From positions 155,134 to 219,133 of the forward strand of contig NZ_JONO01000003.1 of NCBI RefSeq assembly GCF_000711895.1: DNA of 64,000 nt, in the 5' to 3' direction. Positions within the stretch are counted from its first letter, which is position 1; every line of letters starts with the position of its first letter. Made by a program: the position numbers and the translations under genes. The stretch comes from Photorhabdus australis DSM 17609. Its GTDB lineage: Bacteria; Pseudomonadota; Gammaproteobacteria; Enterobacterales; Enterobacteriaceae. The notes beneath the pieces were generated by a model that did not search any database, had not been told where the DNA came from, and saw nothing but the letters and a program-made list of their open reading frames with translations. Below are positions 45,651-56,174 of this stretch, piece by piece.

Positions 45651-48378
45651 TGTTAACTCCTTGGTTTGAGGAATTCTTTTCAGGCCAAACTAAAATCAGT
45701 ACTTCATTATCGTCAGCTTCAATACTTTTACCTGTATTAGCCTCAAGCTGATTATCTTTTTCCAACGTTAAGTTCATCACCCGCTCGACCAAAGGTGATC
45801 GCTGAATCGTGGCTAACAGCTGGTAATAATCAATGTGACGACCGATTGCAACACCAATAATAGGATTTTCTCCCCATGGCATATATTGCCGACTCAATTC
45901 TCGTTGTAGTTGATAATAGCCATAGGCGGGACTAATACCGGCAACAAATGCCAGTTGATAACGGATCAGGACGTTAACGTAGGTAGGATTGTTAATTTCA
46001 ATGGCTGCCCAGGGGCTACTTAATCGACCTAACCATTCAACCATCTCTTTCAATTGAGACTGGTTCAATTCAGGACGTAGCGCATCATCGTTATCTTTAT
46101 GACGGTTGTCTGGGATCACGATCAATTGTTGCTTTTCTGGTGCCGGAATCGTGGTTAATTTATTGCCAGAATGGTGTCTGACATCAAATAAGCTAATAAA
46201 ATGATCTTTTAGCAATGTCACCATATTCCCCCAACTCAACACTCGGTTACGATGAGATAGCCGGGTAGGAATCCGTTTCAAAAAGGCTTGCTCAGTTTCT
46301 GCCGGATGACCATTCCAGGATGCCCAAGGTTGGGTAACACCACTGATCGCAACGGATGCAGTGACCGGTTGTTTAATACTGTCGGCGGCCAATCCATTGA
46401 TAAAATGATCCTGTGCAACTGTTTCTGAATTAATTAAGGTGGCAATTGTGGCGTTATACAACAGGCCCTTAATGCGTGGATAATCCCGCGGTTCAATCTG
46501 ATTGGTTATCTCTGCTTTCAGCCAGTACCGTCCCGCCGGCATCATAGCGACTTGACTTGCCGCGTCCTCCGGCAATAAGGCACGCCAGATACCCCGGTCA
46601 AATAGGTTACGAGTTTGGTCGTGAACAAGTTTATCCAATGGACTCCAGATATTGTGCTGGTTGAGATAAAACCAGGATAAATTAAGCGCCTTAAGACCTT
46701 CTAACTGCCAATATAAAGATAGCGTTTGCCCTGGCAGTATCCCCGTAAATCCCAAATAAAATGCCTCATGGGTGAATGCTGATGTTTCTGCTGCTGCCTC
46801 GCCACGGCCAAAAGGTGCCAGAGGATAAACAGCAAATTGTTTAGCTTTAGCTTTAGCGCTGAATTGAACCTGTAACGCACTGATTTGTGGTGTATAGGGT
46901 AAATTCTTATCTTTAGGCGCTTGCCAGTATTGGGTGTGCATAAAATCTTGCTCAACCAGTTCTATACGCACCGATGCAGGCCAATCATTAGGCTCTGGGC
47001 TGTCTGCAAGAGGGTAATCCATTGCTGGTAAGGTAAATTCTAGGCTTTGTCCTTGGGGTTCTTTATCTCCACCGAATAATGATTGAGATTTAGCGTCATT
47101 AAGAACATTTCTCTTTTGAGATGTGACTAAGTAACCCCGCACTTTGAACACCCCATTACTGGCAGGCTTCGGATCATATTTGTCATACCATGTTGAAAAA
47201 CTGCTTATAGGCAATCCAATCCATTGAGGAGTCATTGTCACTGTTGCGTTTTCAGTGCCATACCATTCCGGGGCAACCAAATTAAAACCAGAGCCTAACG
47301 ACGGCAATTGACCAAAGGGAAAGCTGGTTGTATCCGTTTGTTCAATACCGCCATCAGAGGCATAGTACACACTGCGGTTACCATTAACACTGACTTCTAT
47401 GCCGGTAATCTCAGGCAAAATCGAGCCATGAGTGGTACCTAGCTTTAATACCGGTACCTTAAATGTCATATTATCCAAGCCATCAGGAGGCGTGATGGGA
47501 TCATTATTAGCTGACAAGTAAAATGTAAGGCAATAGACTTCAGTATCCCCTTTTATTTCCGTTGTTATAGAAGGTTTCGGTAGTGAAAGCCAATGATCTC
47601 CCGAACTGATCTGAGCGGTGATGTGATCACGATTCCCCTTCCACTTGCTCGCCAGTGTCACTTTAATACTGCGTTTTCCTGCTGACATGGCAAATAGAGG
47701 CGAAGTAATCAGATAGCCAGAAAGAACCGGAACATCATGGGATGTCGAACTAAAAAGCTGGATACCGTTTTCAGGTAATTTAATGTCATCTGCAAGATTA
47801 AGTAGTATTGCCGATTTCCAGCCATCACCCTCTTTTCGACACCAATACAAATCGGTCAACACTCCCTGATTCGCCAATAAATCGGATTCGGCCACATACT
47901 GTAACGGATTTCCCGCGCTATCATGCCCGGCATCAAAAAGCGTTCCTTTCGGAATAAGATATTCAGTACAATCAGAATTCAGGGTAATACCTATCGCAAC
48001 CTGATCCGCCCGAGCATTTCTGGGTTTCAAACCCAATAACTCCCGGTAATAAAGATTACGATGTCGTGCCGGGAAGGTATTGAATAATATTTTAGTCGTT
48101 TCTAATAGTTTTAAAAAAGCCAGTAAAAATGCCTGATGTGCGGGTAAAAGGCCATTTGCTTTATTCGCATTTTGGTAAATATCCGCTAAGTGATGAGGAT
48201 GATTTTCCTGAATAAAGTAGAAACTGTCCCAGAATTGTTTTTTCCTTTGATCAAAGGGGATTTTTTCCGCATATGTTTTCAACCAATTTAAAATATCCAA
48301 TATACTTCTTTCATCAAGTTTAAAAGCGGTATCCGGTACGATAGCGGTAAGTTTATTATTTAATCCGGTCTGTTCCAT
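45643..48378 (-). CDS. pvc11: Pvc11, baseplate wedge protein
   Basis: 911 aa, baseplate J-like family of contractile injection systems, with beta-rich modules and the C-terminal FDVRHHSGNKLTTIPAPEKQ. It pairs with Pvc12 in the baseplate around the hub. A GGTGG precedes its ATG. Confidence 0.9.
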   Translation of the reverse strand: MEQTGLNNKLTAIVPDTAFKLDERSILDILNWLKTYAEKIPFDQRKKQFWDSFYFIQENHPHHLADIYQNANKANGLLPAHQAFLLAFLKLLETTKILFNTFPARHRNLYYRELLGLKPRNARADQVAIGITLNSDCTEYLIPKGTLFDAGHDSAGNPLQYVAESDLLANQGVLTDLYWCRKEGDGWKSAILLNLADDIKLPENGIQLFSSTSHDVPVLSGYLITSPLFAMSAGKRSIKVTLASKWKGNRDHITAQISSGDHWLSLPKPSITTEIKGDTEVYCLTFYLSANNDPITPPDGLDNMTFKVPVLKLGTTHGSILPEITGIEVSVNGNRSVYYASDGGIEQTDTTSFPFGQLPSLGSGFNLVAPEWYGTENATVTMTPQWIGLPISSFSTWYDKYDPKPASNGVFKVRGYLVTSQKRNVLNDAKSQSLFGGDKEPQGQSLEFTLPAMDYPLADSPEPNDWPASVRIELVEQDFMHTQYWQAPKDKNLPYTPQISALQVQFSAKAKAKQFAVYPLAPFGRGEAAAETSAFTHEAFYLGFTGILPGQTLSLYWQLEGLKALNLSWFYLNQHNIWSPLDKLVHDQTRNLFDRGIWRALLPEDAASQVAMMPAGRYWLKAEITNQIEPRDYPRIKGLLYNATIATLINSETVAQDHFINGLAADSIKQPVTASVAISGVTQPWASWNGHPAETEQAFLKRIPTRLSHRNRVLSWGNMVTLLKDHFISLFDVRHHSGNKLTTIPAPEKQQLIVIPDNRHKDNDDALRPELNQSQLKEMVEWLGRLSSPWAAIEINNPTYVNVLIRYQLAFVAGISPAYGYYQLQRELSRQYMPWGENPIIGVAIGRHIDYYQLLATIQRSPLVERVMNLTLEKDNQLEANTGKSIEADDNEVLILVWPEKNSSNQGVNNE

Positions 48379-48446
48379 ATTTACGCCACCTGTTATTTAA
48401 ATATAACCTTAATATGTTTTCAGGAGATCATGGTTATTTGAATTAT

Positions 48447-48860
48447 CTACCCGGCACTAACGGCATATTGACTGGCAATAAAACGACCTTTTCCCATACT
48501 GGGTGTTGCCACATCTAGGCCAGCCTGACTAGTTGCCAGTTGTGACGGAGTAAAACGGGCAGTAAATTGTTGCCCGACAATAATCATCGTGACAGGGCTG
48601 CGACAAAAGTTTATCTGCTGGCTAGCATCTAACTGAGCAATAGTGACCATGCCCATACCGGGTATCGGGTGGCTGGGGGTAATATACTGAGCTTGAAACT
48701 GTACTTTTTTTTCGTCCCCCGCAATAACGATCTTTTTCCCCCGGATTTGCGCGTGCCCGCTGCCTCTGATCGTTGCGGGTCCCAAAATGATGACCTGCCG
48801 GTTACCAAACAACGGTTCGAATAGCAGGATGTCGCCATCAACAACCAGTTGTTTACTCAT
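48447..48860 (-). CDS. pvc10: Pvc10, spike-tip protein
   Basis: 137 aa, beta-rich, with Gly-containing short strands (ATIRGSGHAQIRGKK). In PVC and Afp this small protein caps the central spike, in a PAAR-like role. It overlaps pvc9 by 4 bases (ATGA). Confidence 0.85.
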   Translation of the reverse strand: MSKQLVVDGDILLFEPLFGNRQVIILGPATIRGSGHAQIRGKKIVIAGDEKKVQFQAQYITPSHPIPGMGMVTIAQLDASQQINFCRSPVTMIIVGQQFTARFTPSQLATSQAGLDVATPSMGKGRFIASQYAVSAG

Positions 48861-49300
48861 AAGATCACCTGTATCGGTCCTTCGCCAATCTCAAGAATAC
48901 CTTCAATTTGCTGGCTTATTTCGCTACCTCTCAGGGCATAAGTCACCTGAACATGTAAGGTATTAGGCAAATCGGTTCTCTGGCTCCCCTGAATTTCTGT
49001 CACTTCTGCACGGGGTTCATAACGTAATATTCGCTCTTCTATGCGCGTTTGAATTCGTGCGATCAGTTCATCACTGATATTTTCAAACATATAATCATTC
49101 AGGCCACAACCATAATCTTCACGCATAATCCGTTCGCCAGGTTCCGTTAAAAACAGGATTTTCATACTCTGGCGAACATGTTCTGCTCCTTCCGCCATTT
49201 TTACGCCGGATTGTGCTTCAAGAATATTTTCATCGATAAAAAACTGTGGCGGAAATGCCCAGCCGCGACCATAAATATCAGCCAATATTTTGTTTGTCAT
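48857..49300 (-). CDS. pvc9: Pvc9, gp25-like baseplate protein
   Basis: 147 aa. T4 gp25-like features are visible: ERIMREDYGCGLNDYMF, matching the EPR-containing region that triggers sheath contraction, and ERILRYEPRAEVTEI. It connects baseplate to the first sheath ring. Confidence 0.93.
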   Translation of the reverse strand: MTNKILADIYGRGWAFPPQFFIDENILEAQSGVKMAEGAEHVRQSMKILFLTEPGERIMREDYGCGLNDYMFENISDELIARIQTRIEERILRYEPRAEVTEIQGSQRTDLPNTLHVQVTYALRGSEISQQIEGILEIGEGPIQVIL

Positions 49301-49312
49301 TTTACTGTCCTA

Positions 49313-50914
49313 TTATTGGGTTAAATTAATTTTCGCCCCTTTAATCTCTACCCCAGACTTTCCAGCGGCGGACAGGGATTTTTCTGCCTGAATATTAATT
49401 TCCTGTGCATGAGCTATTAAATTTTTAGCAGAATTAATCGTGATATCTTTATCTTGTTGCAGAGATAACGTATTTTTTCCACTATTAAATACGAGGGTTT
49501 TCTCTTTATTATCGAATAGCAATGCCTGCTGGTTATCTCCTTGTTTAATTACTAACGTTTTCACCAAATTTTTTTCACTGGGTTCTAACGGCGATTTATT
49601 TTTAGGGTTATGCATGGAGCCTAATATCACCGGAAAACGGGGATCGCATTCAAAGAAACCAATAATCACCTCATCCCCCGGTTCAGGGTAGAAGCAGAAT
49701 CCACTTTCATGACTGGCATAAGGTTTACCCAACCGGGCAAAAAGCACACCATTGGTCAAGTTAAAAGCAGGGATTTTAACCGGGATACGCTCCAGTGACT
49801 GGCTGTCTTGTTGGTATTTCTCCACGATACCGATATGTAACTCTTTAACTTGCGGGACAGCTTGTTCTGCATCTGATTGCATGCCTAAAGTTAACCGGGT
49901 ACGCCAACCTTGCCGTTGAGTGATTGTCTGATTGACACCGGTGATAATTGCCTGACCATCCATCCCCTGACCAAAGCCGTTTAATGCCAGAATATGACCC
50001 GGTTGATAGCGATCATGACCTTCAACTTCAAAACTGCCGGATATGTTATGACTTCTCCGGTTGTCCATGATGCCTTGAGCAACATGTTTCGTTTGTTCAT
50101 TATCCAACGGATAGCTGAAAATCCATTGCCATTCCTGATCGGTCAGTGATTTCAGATTATCTGTAGCAAGTTGGTTTTTCCCCAGTCCACTATTTTTTAC
50201 CTGAATGGCTTTCGATAGTTTTTGTTGGCTAATATCCCAAGACTGCACACTTACTATTTTAGGACTGCGCTGATTATCCCATTGCAGATTAGCCTCAAAC
50301 AGCACAACGTCCTGATGGCTACCACGCTGACGAATAGTGTGCACGGTTGAATGATTCAGTGATTCAGGCGTGACCAACGTAATAGCATCGTTACCGGGTA
50401 GCAACCAGGTATGAGTGGCATTAAGCCGACTTTTTAAGAACGCCCAGTCATTACAGCGAAACTGAACCATTTGCTCATGAACCGCTTTCAGCTGAGGAGC
50501 CTGTTTTATCGTCACAGATAGGCCCACCTGACTGAATAGCTTTCTGATAATCGCCTCATCACTCTGTTTACTAAATAGCTGCGAGTGGAAACTGTGAGTT
50601 AATTTTTGCAGCGGATGTTTTGCCGTCAGAATAATCACACTATCCTGACCTTTAAGTCCCAGTGTCTGCCGAACGATGACACCTTTAAATAATACATTTT
50701 TCTGGATCTGCACGATAAGCTCATGATTCGGACGGCAACTTGCCAATTCAGCCTGAGCCTTTGCCTCGAAGACCTGACTCGCATCACCAATAATGCCCAA
50801 AGTCAGGTTCGCCGAAGGGATGCCATTAATATGGTGGTTTATTGTCAGACTGATAACCGTAAATTGGCTGAGCGTTTTGCCATCTATCTTAATGGCGATC
50901 TCGGGTATATTCAT
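49313..50914 (-). CDS. pvc8: Pvc8, VgrG-like central spike
   Basis: 533 aa. N-terminal gp27-like domain and a central OB-fold/gp5-like section (VLFARLGKPYASHESGFCFY, GDEVIIGFFECDPRFPVILG) as in VgrG, followed by a short C-terminal beta-helix-like tail (ITINSAKNLIAHAQEINIQA). It carries the spike that punctures the target membrane. It overlaps pvc7 by 4 bases (ATGA). Confidence 0.94.
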   Translation of the reverse strand: MNIPEIAIKIDGKTLSQFTVISLTINHHINGIPSANLTLGIIGDASQVFEAKAQAELASCRPNHELIVQIQKNVLFKGVIVRQTLGLKGQDSVIILTAKHPLQKLTHSFHSQLFSKQSDEAIIRKLFSQVGLSVTIKQAPQLKAVHEQMVQFRCNDWAFLKSRLNATHTWLLPGNDAITLVTPESLNHSTVHTIRQRGSHQDVVLFEANLQWDNQRSPKIVSVQSWDISQQKLSKAIQVKNSGLGKNQLATDNLKSLTDQEWQWIFSYPLDNEQTKHVAQGIMDNRRSHNISGSFEVEGHDRYQPGHILALNGFGQGMDGQAIITGVNQTITQRQGWRTRLTLGMQSDAEQAVPQVKELHIGIVEKYQQDSQSLERIPVKIPAFNLTNGVLFARLGKPYASHESGFCFYPEPGDEVIIGFFECDPRFPVILGSMHNPKNKSPLEPSEKNLVKTLVIKQGDNQQALLFDNKEKTLVFNSGKNTLSLQQDKDITINSAKNLIAHAQEINIQAEKSLSAAGKSGVEIKGAKINLTQ

Positions 50915-51594
50915 GCCTTCCTCCGTGCTTGCAGCGTTTGTCCTGGAGTGAAATCATCCAGATTATCCAAACCGTTTTGCCAGGCCAGAGAAAGATAATC
51001 GATACCGCCCGCCAGAGAAGCGCCAGCCCCCAATGCGATCAAGGGTAGAGAAAGCATATCGGTTACACTGACCGCAGTAACCGGTGGCGATTTTAATTGT
51101 TGCTCGGTAGCCTGAATAACAAGACTTTCATCTGCCACCACAGATAAGGTAGCCGTTGCCCGCAACGGCGTAGCATCCCGATCAAATAAGGTGTAATGAA
51201 TGTTGAGGCCGTTGGCCCGACAAGCAAAATAACCTTTATTTTCCCAGCGCATTTTGCCCCATTTGATTTTAAGGTAATGGGGTGCTTTAGTACCGGCATC
51301 AACGGCACAGAGGGTTTTCAGAATCGTCAGTTGGGCTTCAATGGGCGTATTGTTGCCGGGCATAGATGCATCAAACAAGAGATCTAACGACAGGCTAGCA
51401 GGCTGAGATGACATATAGTGGTTGCTTTGATGGGTATTGGTAATGCTTTCACCCTTTTTATAACTGGCCTGATAATTGAACTGGATTGCATCAGGGTTAT
51501 ACATGACTTGTAAACTGCCCACCAAGATTTTCCCTTCCCGATCTTTAAAAGCCGTTAGTGTGAGTTTGGATAAACTACGCTCAATTAAGCTCAT
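50911..51594 (-). CDS. pvc7: Pvc7, hub protein with LysM-like C-terminus
   Basis: 227 aa from the ATG at 51594 ([16 protein letters not shown]), which overlaps pvc6; the frame is open six codons further. The N-terminal tube-like region has [18 protein letters not shown], and the C-terminus [20 protein letters not shown] is LysM-like. It links the tube to the spike hub. Confidence 0.9.
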   Translation of the reverse strand: MSLIERSLSKLTLTAFKDREGKILVGSLQVMYNPDAIQFNYQASYKKGESITNTHQSNHYMSSQPASLSLDLLFDASMPGNNTPIEAQLTILKTLCAVDAGTKAPHYLKIKWGKMRWENKGYFACRANGLNIHYTLFDRDATPLRATATLSVVADESLVIQATEQQLKSPPVTAVSVTDMLSLPLIALGAGASLAGGIDYLSLAWQNGLDNLDDFTPGQTLQARRKA

Positions 51595-51760
51595 AATGGC
51601 CTCCTGCTTCACGTAATGCCTCTAACACTTCTCGCTTCACCCTTTCAATCAGGCGGGCATTATCTAACTCTTCCTGAGCTAATGTTCGTGGGGATGATAA
51701 ATCACCTGTGGAATCAGTGACTTTTGCCTGAATAATCAGTTCTTTAATTTCTACCGTCAT
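51581..51760 (-). CDS. pvc6: Pvc6, small hub-associated protein
   Basis: 59 aa. [18 protein letters not shown] is the conserved start of Pvc6/Afp6 (DUF5908 type). Its ATG overlaps the pvc5 stop by 4 bases (ATGA) and its end overlaps pvc7 by 14 bases. The gene is too short for simple ORF cut-offs but is required by position and sequence. Confidence 0.9.
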   Translation of the reverse strand: MTVEIKELIIQAKVTDSTGDLSSPRTLAQEELDNARLIERVKREVLEALREAGGHYELN

Positions 51761-52215
51761 GCTGTCACTCCTAACCAGAGCATATCCTGATAACGTAACT
51801 CCAAAGAGTTCACCAAAACAGCATTGCTATTAGCATCAAAGTCACCAGTAGACCAACGAACCGGTAATGCGTTACTCACTGTCCAGCTTGCCACGGGTAA
51901 ATAATTTTCATTCAGCAACATAATGACCACATCAGTATAAATCGCTTTTTCCCCGCGCAAGACATGATCAAATGCCAGAGTGAGCGGCGTCACCGTCATA
52001 ACACCACGCTCCAACACTAAACTACTATGCTGGATCTTATCGGCTAGCCAAATATTTCTGGCATTTTCCCCGCCCTGACTGTGTTGAGTGGTTTGCAATT
52101 CACGACTCAGACCCGATATCCGCTGAAAGGCAATATCAAGTGGACTGGGAATATTGTTAAACAAAAAACTGGCGATAAAACGGTGTGATACTGACGGGGT
52201 GTAGAAGTTTTGCAT
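51757..52215 (-). CDS. pvc5: Pvc5, inner tube protein
   Basis: 152 aa, a paralogue of Pvc1 with the gp19-like tube fold: [20 protein letters not shown] and the terminal [13 protein letters not shown]. It forms the first tube ring or tube initiator nearest the baseplate. Confidence 0.92.
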   Translation of the reverse strand: MQNFYTPSVSHRFIASFLFNNIPSPLDIAFQRISGLSRELQTTQHSQGGENARNIWLADKIQHSSLVLERGVMTVTPLTLAFDHVLRGEKAIYTDVVIMLLNENYLPVASWTVSNALPVRWSTGDFDANSNAVLVNSLELRYQDMLWLGVTA

Positions 52216-52228
52216 ATTTTGCCCCTGT

Positions 52229-53428
52229 TTAACTTAACCTGGTTGTACCGTTACGCGTATCAAACGTCAGACTCAGCTCAATAAATTCTGACGGAATTAA
52301 CAGCGCTAGCCTGATTTTCATGATCATTCTCCCGGCCCGTATATCCGCTTCACTCATTGATTCTTCAACACCGAGTAAGATGTCAAATGCTCGTTCTTCC
52401 TCAGTCCCCCGCAGTCCACCTTTTAACCACAATTGATGTAGCCAGTTATACGTTTGGCCTTTAAGTTTCATCCAGGTGATCGGGTTATTGGGTTCGAAAA
52501 CGAAGGCATGACCGAGTCGGGTCATATGAGCTTCAATATAGGAAACCAGACGGCGAATTTGGATATAGCGCCAGGGGGAGTCGGGTGTGTTGTCCAGAGT
52601 TCGACACCCCCAAATTTTAATCCCTTTGCCGGGAAAACTGCGAATCAGATTCAGCGGAGTATCGTCATCCCGATTAAAGAAGGCATTAGCTTCAATAAAA
52701 GAACGTATCGGACTAACCACTTTGGCTAAAGCCACATTAGCGGGGGCTGTCCAGATACCTTTCTGATTATCGTTATTCTGGATGACGGCAGCAACCGCAG
52801 CCGTAGGCGAAAGCACGACAGTATTTTGCCCTGCGTCCTGATAAGCACTTTTCAGTGCCGGCCAATATACCGCGCCCCATTGCCGATCACTTGAGGAAAA
52901 CTGCGCTAAACATTTAGCAGCCAATGCTGGGTCATCAGGGGCATCCAGCAAGCCTATAATGCCACGCCGACTCTTACACAGATCGAGCACTGATTGCCAA
53001 AACTGCAACCAAAGATCTATTTTTGCGCTGAGATCCCCCATCCGATTAAAGCGGGCAATATCAGGAATCACAATCAATGTGATAGCACTCTCTGCGGAAA
53101 TGGCCTGTTTCATCCAATCCTGTTGTAACGCTGCGATTAATGATTGAAAATCTTTTAATTGCTCGTCAAGATCCAATGGCAATACATAGGCTTGCTGCCC
53201 CCCATTTTCAAAGAAATGGCGCACGGAATAGTACATTAATCCTGACTGCGCAAATATCAGAGTAAAATCGGTCAGGCTGGTAAGTTTAACGACTTTATCG
53301 CTACTGCTTTCATTTACAAGACGTTGTATATCGCCAATAAAGACAGGTACACCAATAAATTCATTATCCTGTTTCTGGGATATCAGGTTCTCCGTTACTG
53401 TTACGCCCGGCTGTTTTATTATCTCCAT
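52229..53428 (-). CDS. pvc4: Pvc4, sheath protein
   Basis: 399 aa, third sheath paralogue. It starts MEIIKQPGVTVTENLISQKQ, and the C-terminus IRAGRMIMKIRLALLIPSEF matches the inner beta-sheet arm of the sheath fold. It probably forms the baseplate-proximal sheath ring, being less like Pvc2 and Pvc3 than they are to each other. Confidence 0.92.
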   Translation of the reverse strand: MEIIKQPGVTVTENLISQKQDNEFIGVPVFIGDIQRLVNESSSDKVVKLTSLTDFTLIFAQSGLMYYSVRHFFENGGQQAYVLPLDLDEQLKDFQSLIAALQQDWMKQAISAESAITLIVIPDIARFNRMGDLSAKIDLWLQFWQSVLDLCKSRRGIIGLLDAPDDPALAAKCLAQFSSSDRQWGAVYWPALKSAYQDAGQNTVVLSPTAAVAAVIQNNDNQKGIWTAPANVALAKVVSPIRSFIEANAFFNRDDDTPLNLIRSFPGKGIKIWGCRTLDNTPDSPWRYIQIRRLVSYIEAHMTRLGHAFVFEPNNPITWMKLKGQTYNWLHQLWLKGGLRGTEEERAFDILLGVEESMSEADIRAGRMIMKIRLALLIPSEFIELSLTFDTRNGTTRLS

Positions 53429-53481
53429 TATTATCTCCTTAGCAGTAAACAGACGCAGCGTTAAACCGCGTCTTAATGCAG

Positions 53482-54963
53482 TTACTGTGCTACGTTTTGC
53501 GAAAATTGCAGGATAATAAATTCAGCCGGACGGACCGCCGCCATCCCAACCTTGACGATCATTTCTCCATCCCTAATATTTGTCTCGGACATGGTGATAT
53601 CTTGACCAATTTGCACAAAATAGGCTTCCTGGGGGTTACTACCGACCAGCGCCCCTTGTTGCCAAAGTTGGTGGAGATAGTTGTCAATGGCTGACCGTAC
53701 TCGCTCCCAGGTTGGCTGGCTATTAGGTTCAAAGACAGCAACTTGCATTGCCTGTTTGATATCCCGTTCTGCACTATTAAATAAGCGACGTACCGGAATA
53801 TAGCACCAGTCATCACTTTCTTTCAGGGTACGTGCGCCCCAAATCAGTGTGCCTTTGCCGGTAAAGTGACGGATAGCATTAATGCCAGCTTCATTCATAG
53901 CACCTTGCTTATCATCCGTGATCACCTTGTTTGGTATAGCATTATTCAATACTACGTTGGCCGGTGCCTTCCAAACACCACGACTGGCATCGGTTGCCGC
54001 ATAAGCCCCCGCAACTGCGGCGCTGGGTGGCAAGGTAATTGGTGTTGTGGGTACGTTAGCTGCTTGCCATTTTTTACCGACTTCTTCCTTAGCTTTAGTA
54101 TATTCATCTGACGAAGCCGTTTTTAGCGCAGCTAGCGTATTCACCTCTTTATTCCCCTTATAACCACTTAGCACAATATCCGCATCCGTTGGCTGGCTAT
54201 AAGTAAAAGAGGTCTTTAAATCCGGGTAATAGACAGCGGTTTTATCCGGTTGGGTATCAGGTTTATCTGTCTCACTTTTGCCATCAGCAATCAGAAAATA
54301 ACCCACTTTTTTTTGCAACAAGGAATTTATCGCATTGTAAACATCCTGTTTCATGCAGTTTACTAACGTCGTATCCGTTTCAGCACAGAGCAATAAAGTA
54401 ATCTCCTGCTGTTTTTCAATCAGATCTGGCAATGTTGCTAATTCTGTTGTCGCAGTACCTGTATCAGTTGCTACCAATGGCAACAAATAACAGACACCAC
54501 CGCCATTATTAAAATAATGCTGCACAGCAAAGGCACTTAAAGACGTGGCCGTGACAGTGGCAACATAGGTATAGGTGTATTTAACCTCTTTTTCCTCTCC
54601 TTTATTTTTATTACCTTTGCCCTCCTCCTCATCTTTATCTTCATTCTGCAAATCATTAACTTCATTAACAGCAACTCTCTGAATGTTTTTGGGTTCCGTA
54701 GTTTTAGGCTTAGGTTCAAGCTGAGGCTCAACCTTAGTAGCCTCAGCCTTTATTGACACTACAGGCGAAAATGAAAACTGGGAGGTAAAATCCAACCAAC
54801 TGGTGATTTTAATACAGCTACCCTGTTCTATTGGACACCCATCTTTTCTGAAAAACTTACCAATAAAAACCGGAATCGCTGTTGGGCTGGAGCTAATTGA
54901 TAACGATAATGAAGCATCTTCTTCAATATAGACACCGGGTGTAGTATATGCGACAGAAGGCAT
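53482..54963 (-). CDS. pvc3: Pvc3, sheath protein with a charged insertion
   Basis: 493 aa. The N-terminus TPGVYIEEDASLSLSISSSP and the C-terminus VKVGMAAVRPAEFIILQFSQ are shared with Pvc2. It is 127 residues longer than Pvc2. The extra length includes residues about 72-127, a low-complexity Lys/Glu/Asp stretch (NEDKDEEEGKGNKNKGEEKE) likely to be disordered or surface-exposed. Confidence 0.92.
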   Translation of the reverse strand: MPSVAYTTPGVYIEEDASLSLSISSSPTAIPVFIGKFFRKDGCPIEQGSCIKITSWLDFTSQFSFSPVVSIKAEATKVEPQLEPKPKTTEPKNIQRVAVNEVNDLQNEDKDEEEGKGNKNKGEEKEVKYTYTYVATVTATSLSAFAVQHYFNNGGGVCYLLPLVATDTGTATTELATLPDLIEKQQEITLLLCAETDTTLVNCMKQDVYNAINSLLQKKVGYFLIADGKSETDKPDTQPDKTAVYYPDLKTSFTYSQPTDADIVLSGYKGNKEVNTLAALKTASSDEYTKAKEEVGKKWQAANVPTTPITLPPSAAVAGAYAATDASRGVWKAPANVVLNNAIPNKVITDDKQGAMNEAGINAIRHFTGKGTLIWGARTLKESDDWCYIPVRRLFNSAERDIKQAMQVAVFEPNSQPTWERVRSAIDNYLHQLWQQGALVGSNPQEAYFVQIGQDITMSETNIRDGEMIVKVGMAAVRPAEFIILQFSQNVAQ

Positions 54964-55010
54964 TATAACGTCCTCATTTAATTTAGATGGTTAACAGTGG
55001 CCACCATGAT

Positions 55011-56111
55011 TTACCGGGCTTGCCCAATTGACTGACTAAACTGCAAGATAATAAATTCGGCTGGGCGAACCGCTGCCATACCCACTTTGACGATCATTCT
55101 GCCCCGTTTAATATCGTCATCAGTCATGGTGGTACCTTTACCTATTTGAACAAAATAAGCCTGATCCGCTTTATTTCCCACCAATCCACCTTGTTGCCAA
55201 AGGGAATAGAGATAATTATCAATAGCCCGGCGCACAACTTCCCAGGTGGGTTGGCTGTTGGGTTCAAATACGGCGAAACTCATGGCGTTTTTGATATCCC
55301 TTTCTGCACTGTTAAACAGGCGACGAACCGAGATATAACGCCAGTTATCACTACCCTCAAGTGTTCTGGCTCCCCAGACAAGCGTGCTGCCCTTAGGAAA
55401 GGTACGGATCATATTCAACGCCTTATCTGCCTTATTTTTACCTTTGTTATATTCCCCTTGTAAATCATCAGTCACCGGGTATTTAGGTTGTAATCCGCCT
55501 TGGATAGGGACGTTAGCCGGTGCTTGCCAAACACCCCGGCTATTATCGACATTGGCATAAATACCGGCCATCACGGCACTGGGTGGAATATCAACGGGAG
55601 CTTTTTTATCTCCCCATTCAGCCGTTAGCCAGGGGTAGTAAACTGCGCCATAAGGGGTCCCTGGGTAAGATTTAAGTATTTTTTCTGGTGTTTTTATCTC
55701 GGTATCACCCTTCGGACCATCAAAAATAGCGAATAATCCTTTACCCGGTTTACAAAGTGTACTTACAGCCTCTTTGATGTCTTCTCCGGCAGCAACCAAC
55801 AAGGTTACATCGTCAAGTTCTGGAATCTGATTAACTAAGTCTTTGGTTTTAACCAAATAACCATATCCACCGCCATGAATAAAATAAGCACGTAGTGAAA
55901 CATCAAGCATATCAGCTGAATTAAATTGCCCTTCTTTTCGTGTCAGATAGTCAAACCAGCTACTAATGCGAATATAGGTATGCTTCGACATTAATGAATT
56001 GTTATTTGCAACAGCAAAAACAGGAACGGCCGTTGCACTTGTACGGACAGAAAGTGCCAATGAAGCATCTTCTTCAATATAGACACCCGGATAAGATGTA
56101 TCGATTGTCAT
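55011..56111 (-). CDS. pvc2: Pvc2, main contractile sheath protein
   Basis: 366 aa from the ATG at 56111 (MTIDTSYPGVYIEEDASL); an ATG nine codons earlier is less likely. The sheath signature VGMAAVRPAEFIILQFSQ is at the C-terminus. It forms the bulk of the outer sheath that contracts to drive the tube. Confidence 0.94.
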   Translation of the reverse strand: MTIDTSYPGVYIEEDASLALSVRTSATAVPVFAVANNNSLMSKHTYIRISSWFDYLTRKEGQFNSADMLDVSLRAYFIHGGGYGYLVKTKDLVNQIPELDDVTLLVAAGEDIKEAVSTLCKPGKGLFAIFDGPKGDTEIKTPEKILKSYPGTPYGAVYYPWLTAEWGDKKAPVDIPPSAVMAGIYANVDNSRGVWQAPANVPIQGGLQPKYPVTDDLQGEYNKGKNKADKALNMIRTFPKGSTLVWGARTLEGSDNWRYISVRRLFNSAERDIKNAMSFAVFEPNSQPTWEVVRRAIDNYLYSLWQQGGLVGNKADQAYFVQIGKGTTMTDDDIKRGRMIVKVGMAAVRPAEFIILQFSQSIGQAR

Positions 56112-56174
56112 AATATTAGCCTTTAAAAAGCACTGCATTGACGTGCCAGATTATTCCTGACACCAAACAGTGTA

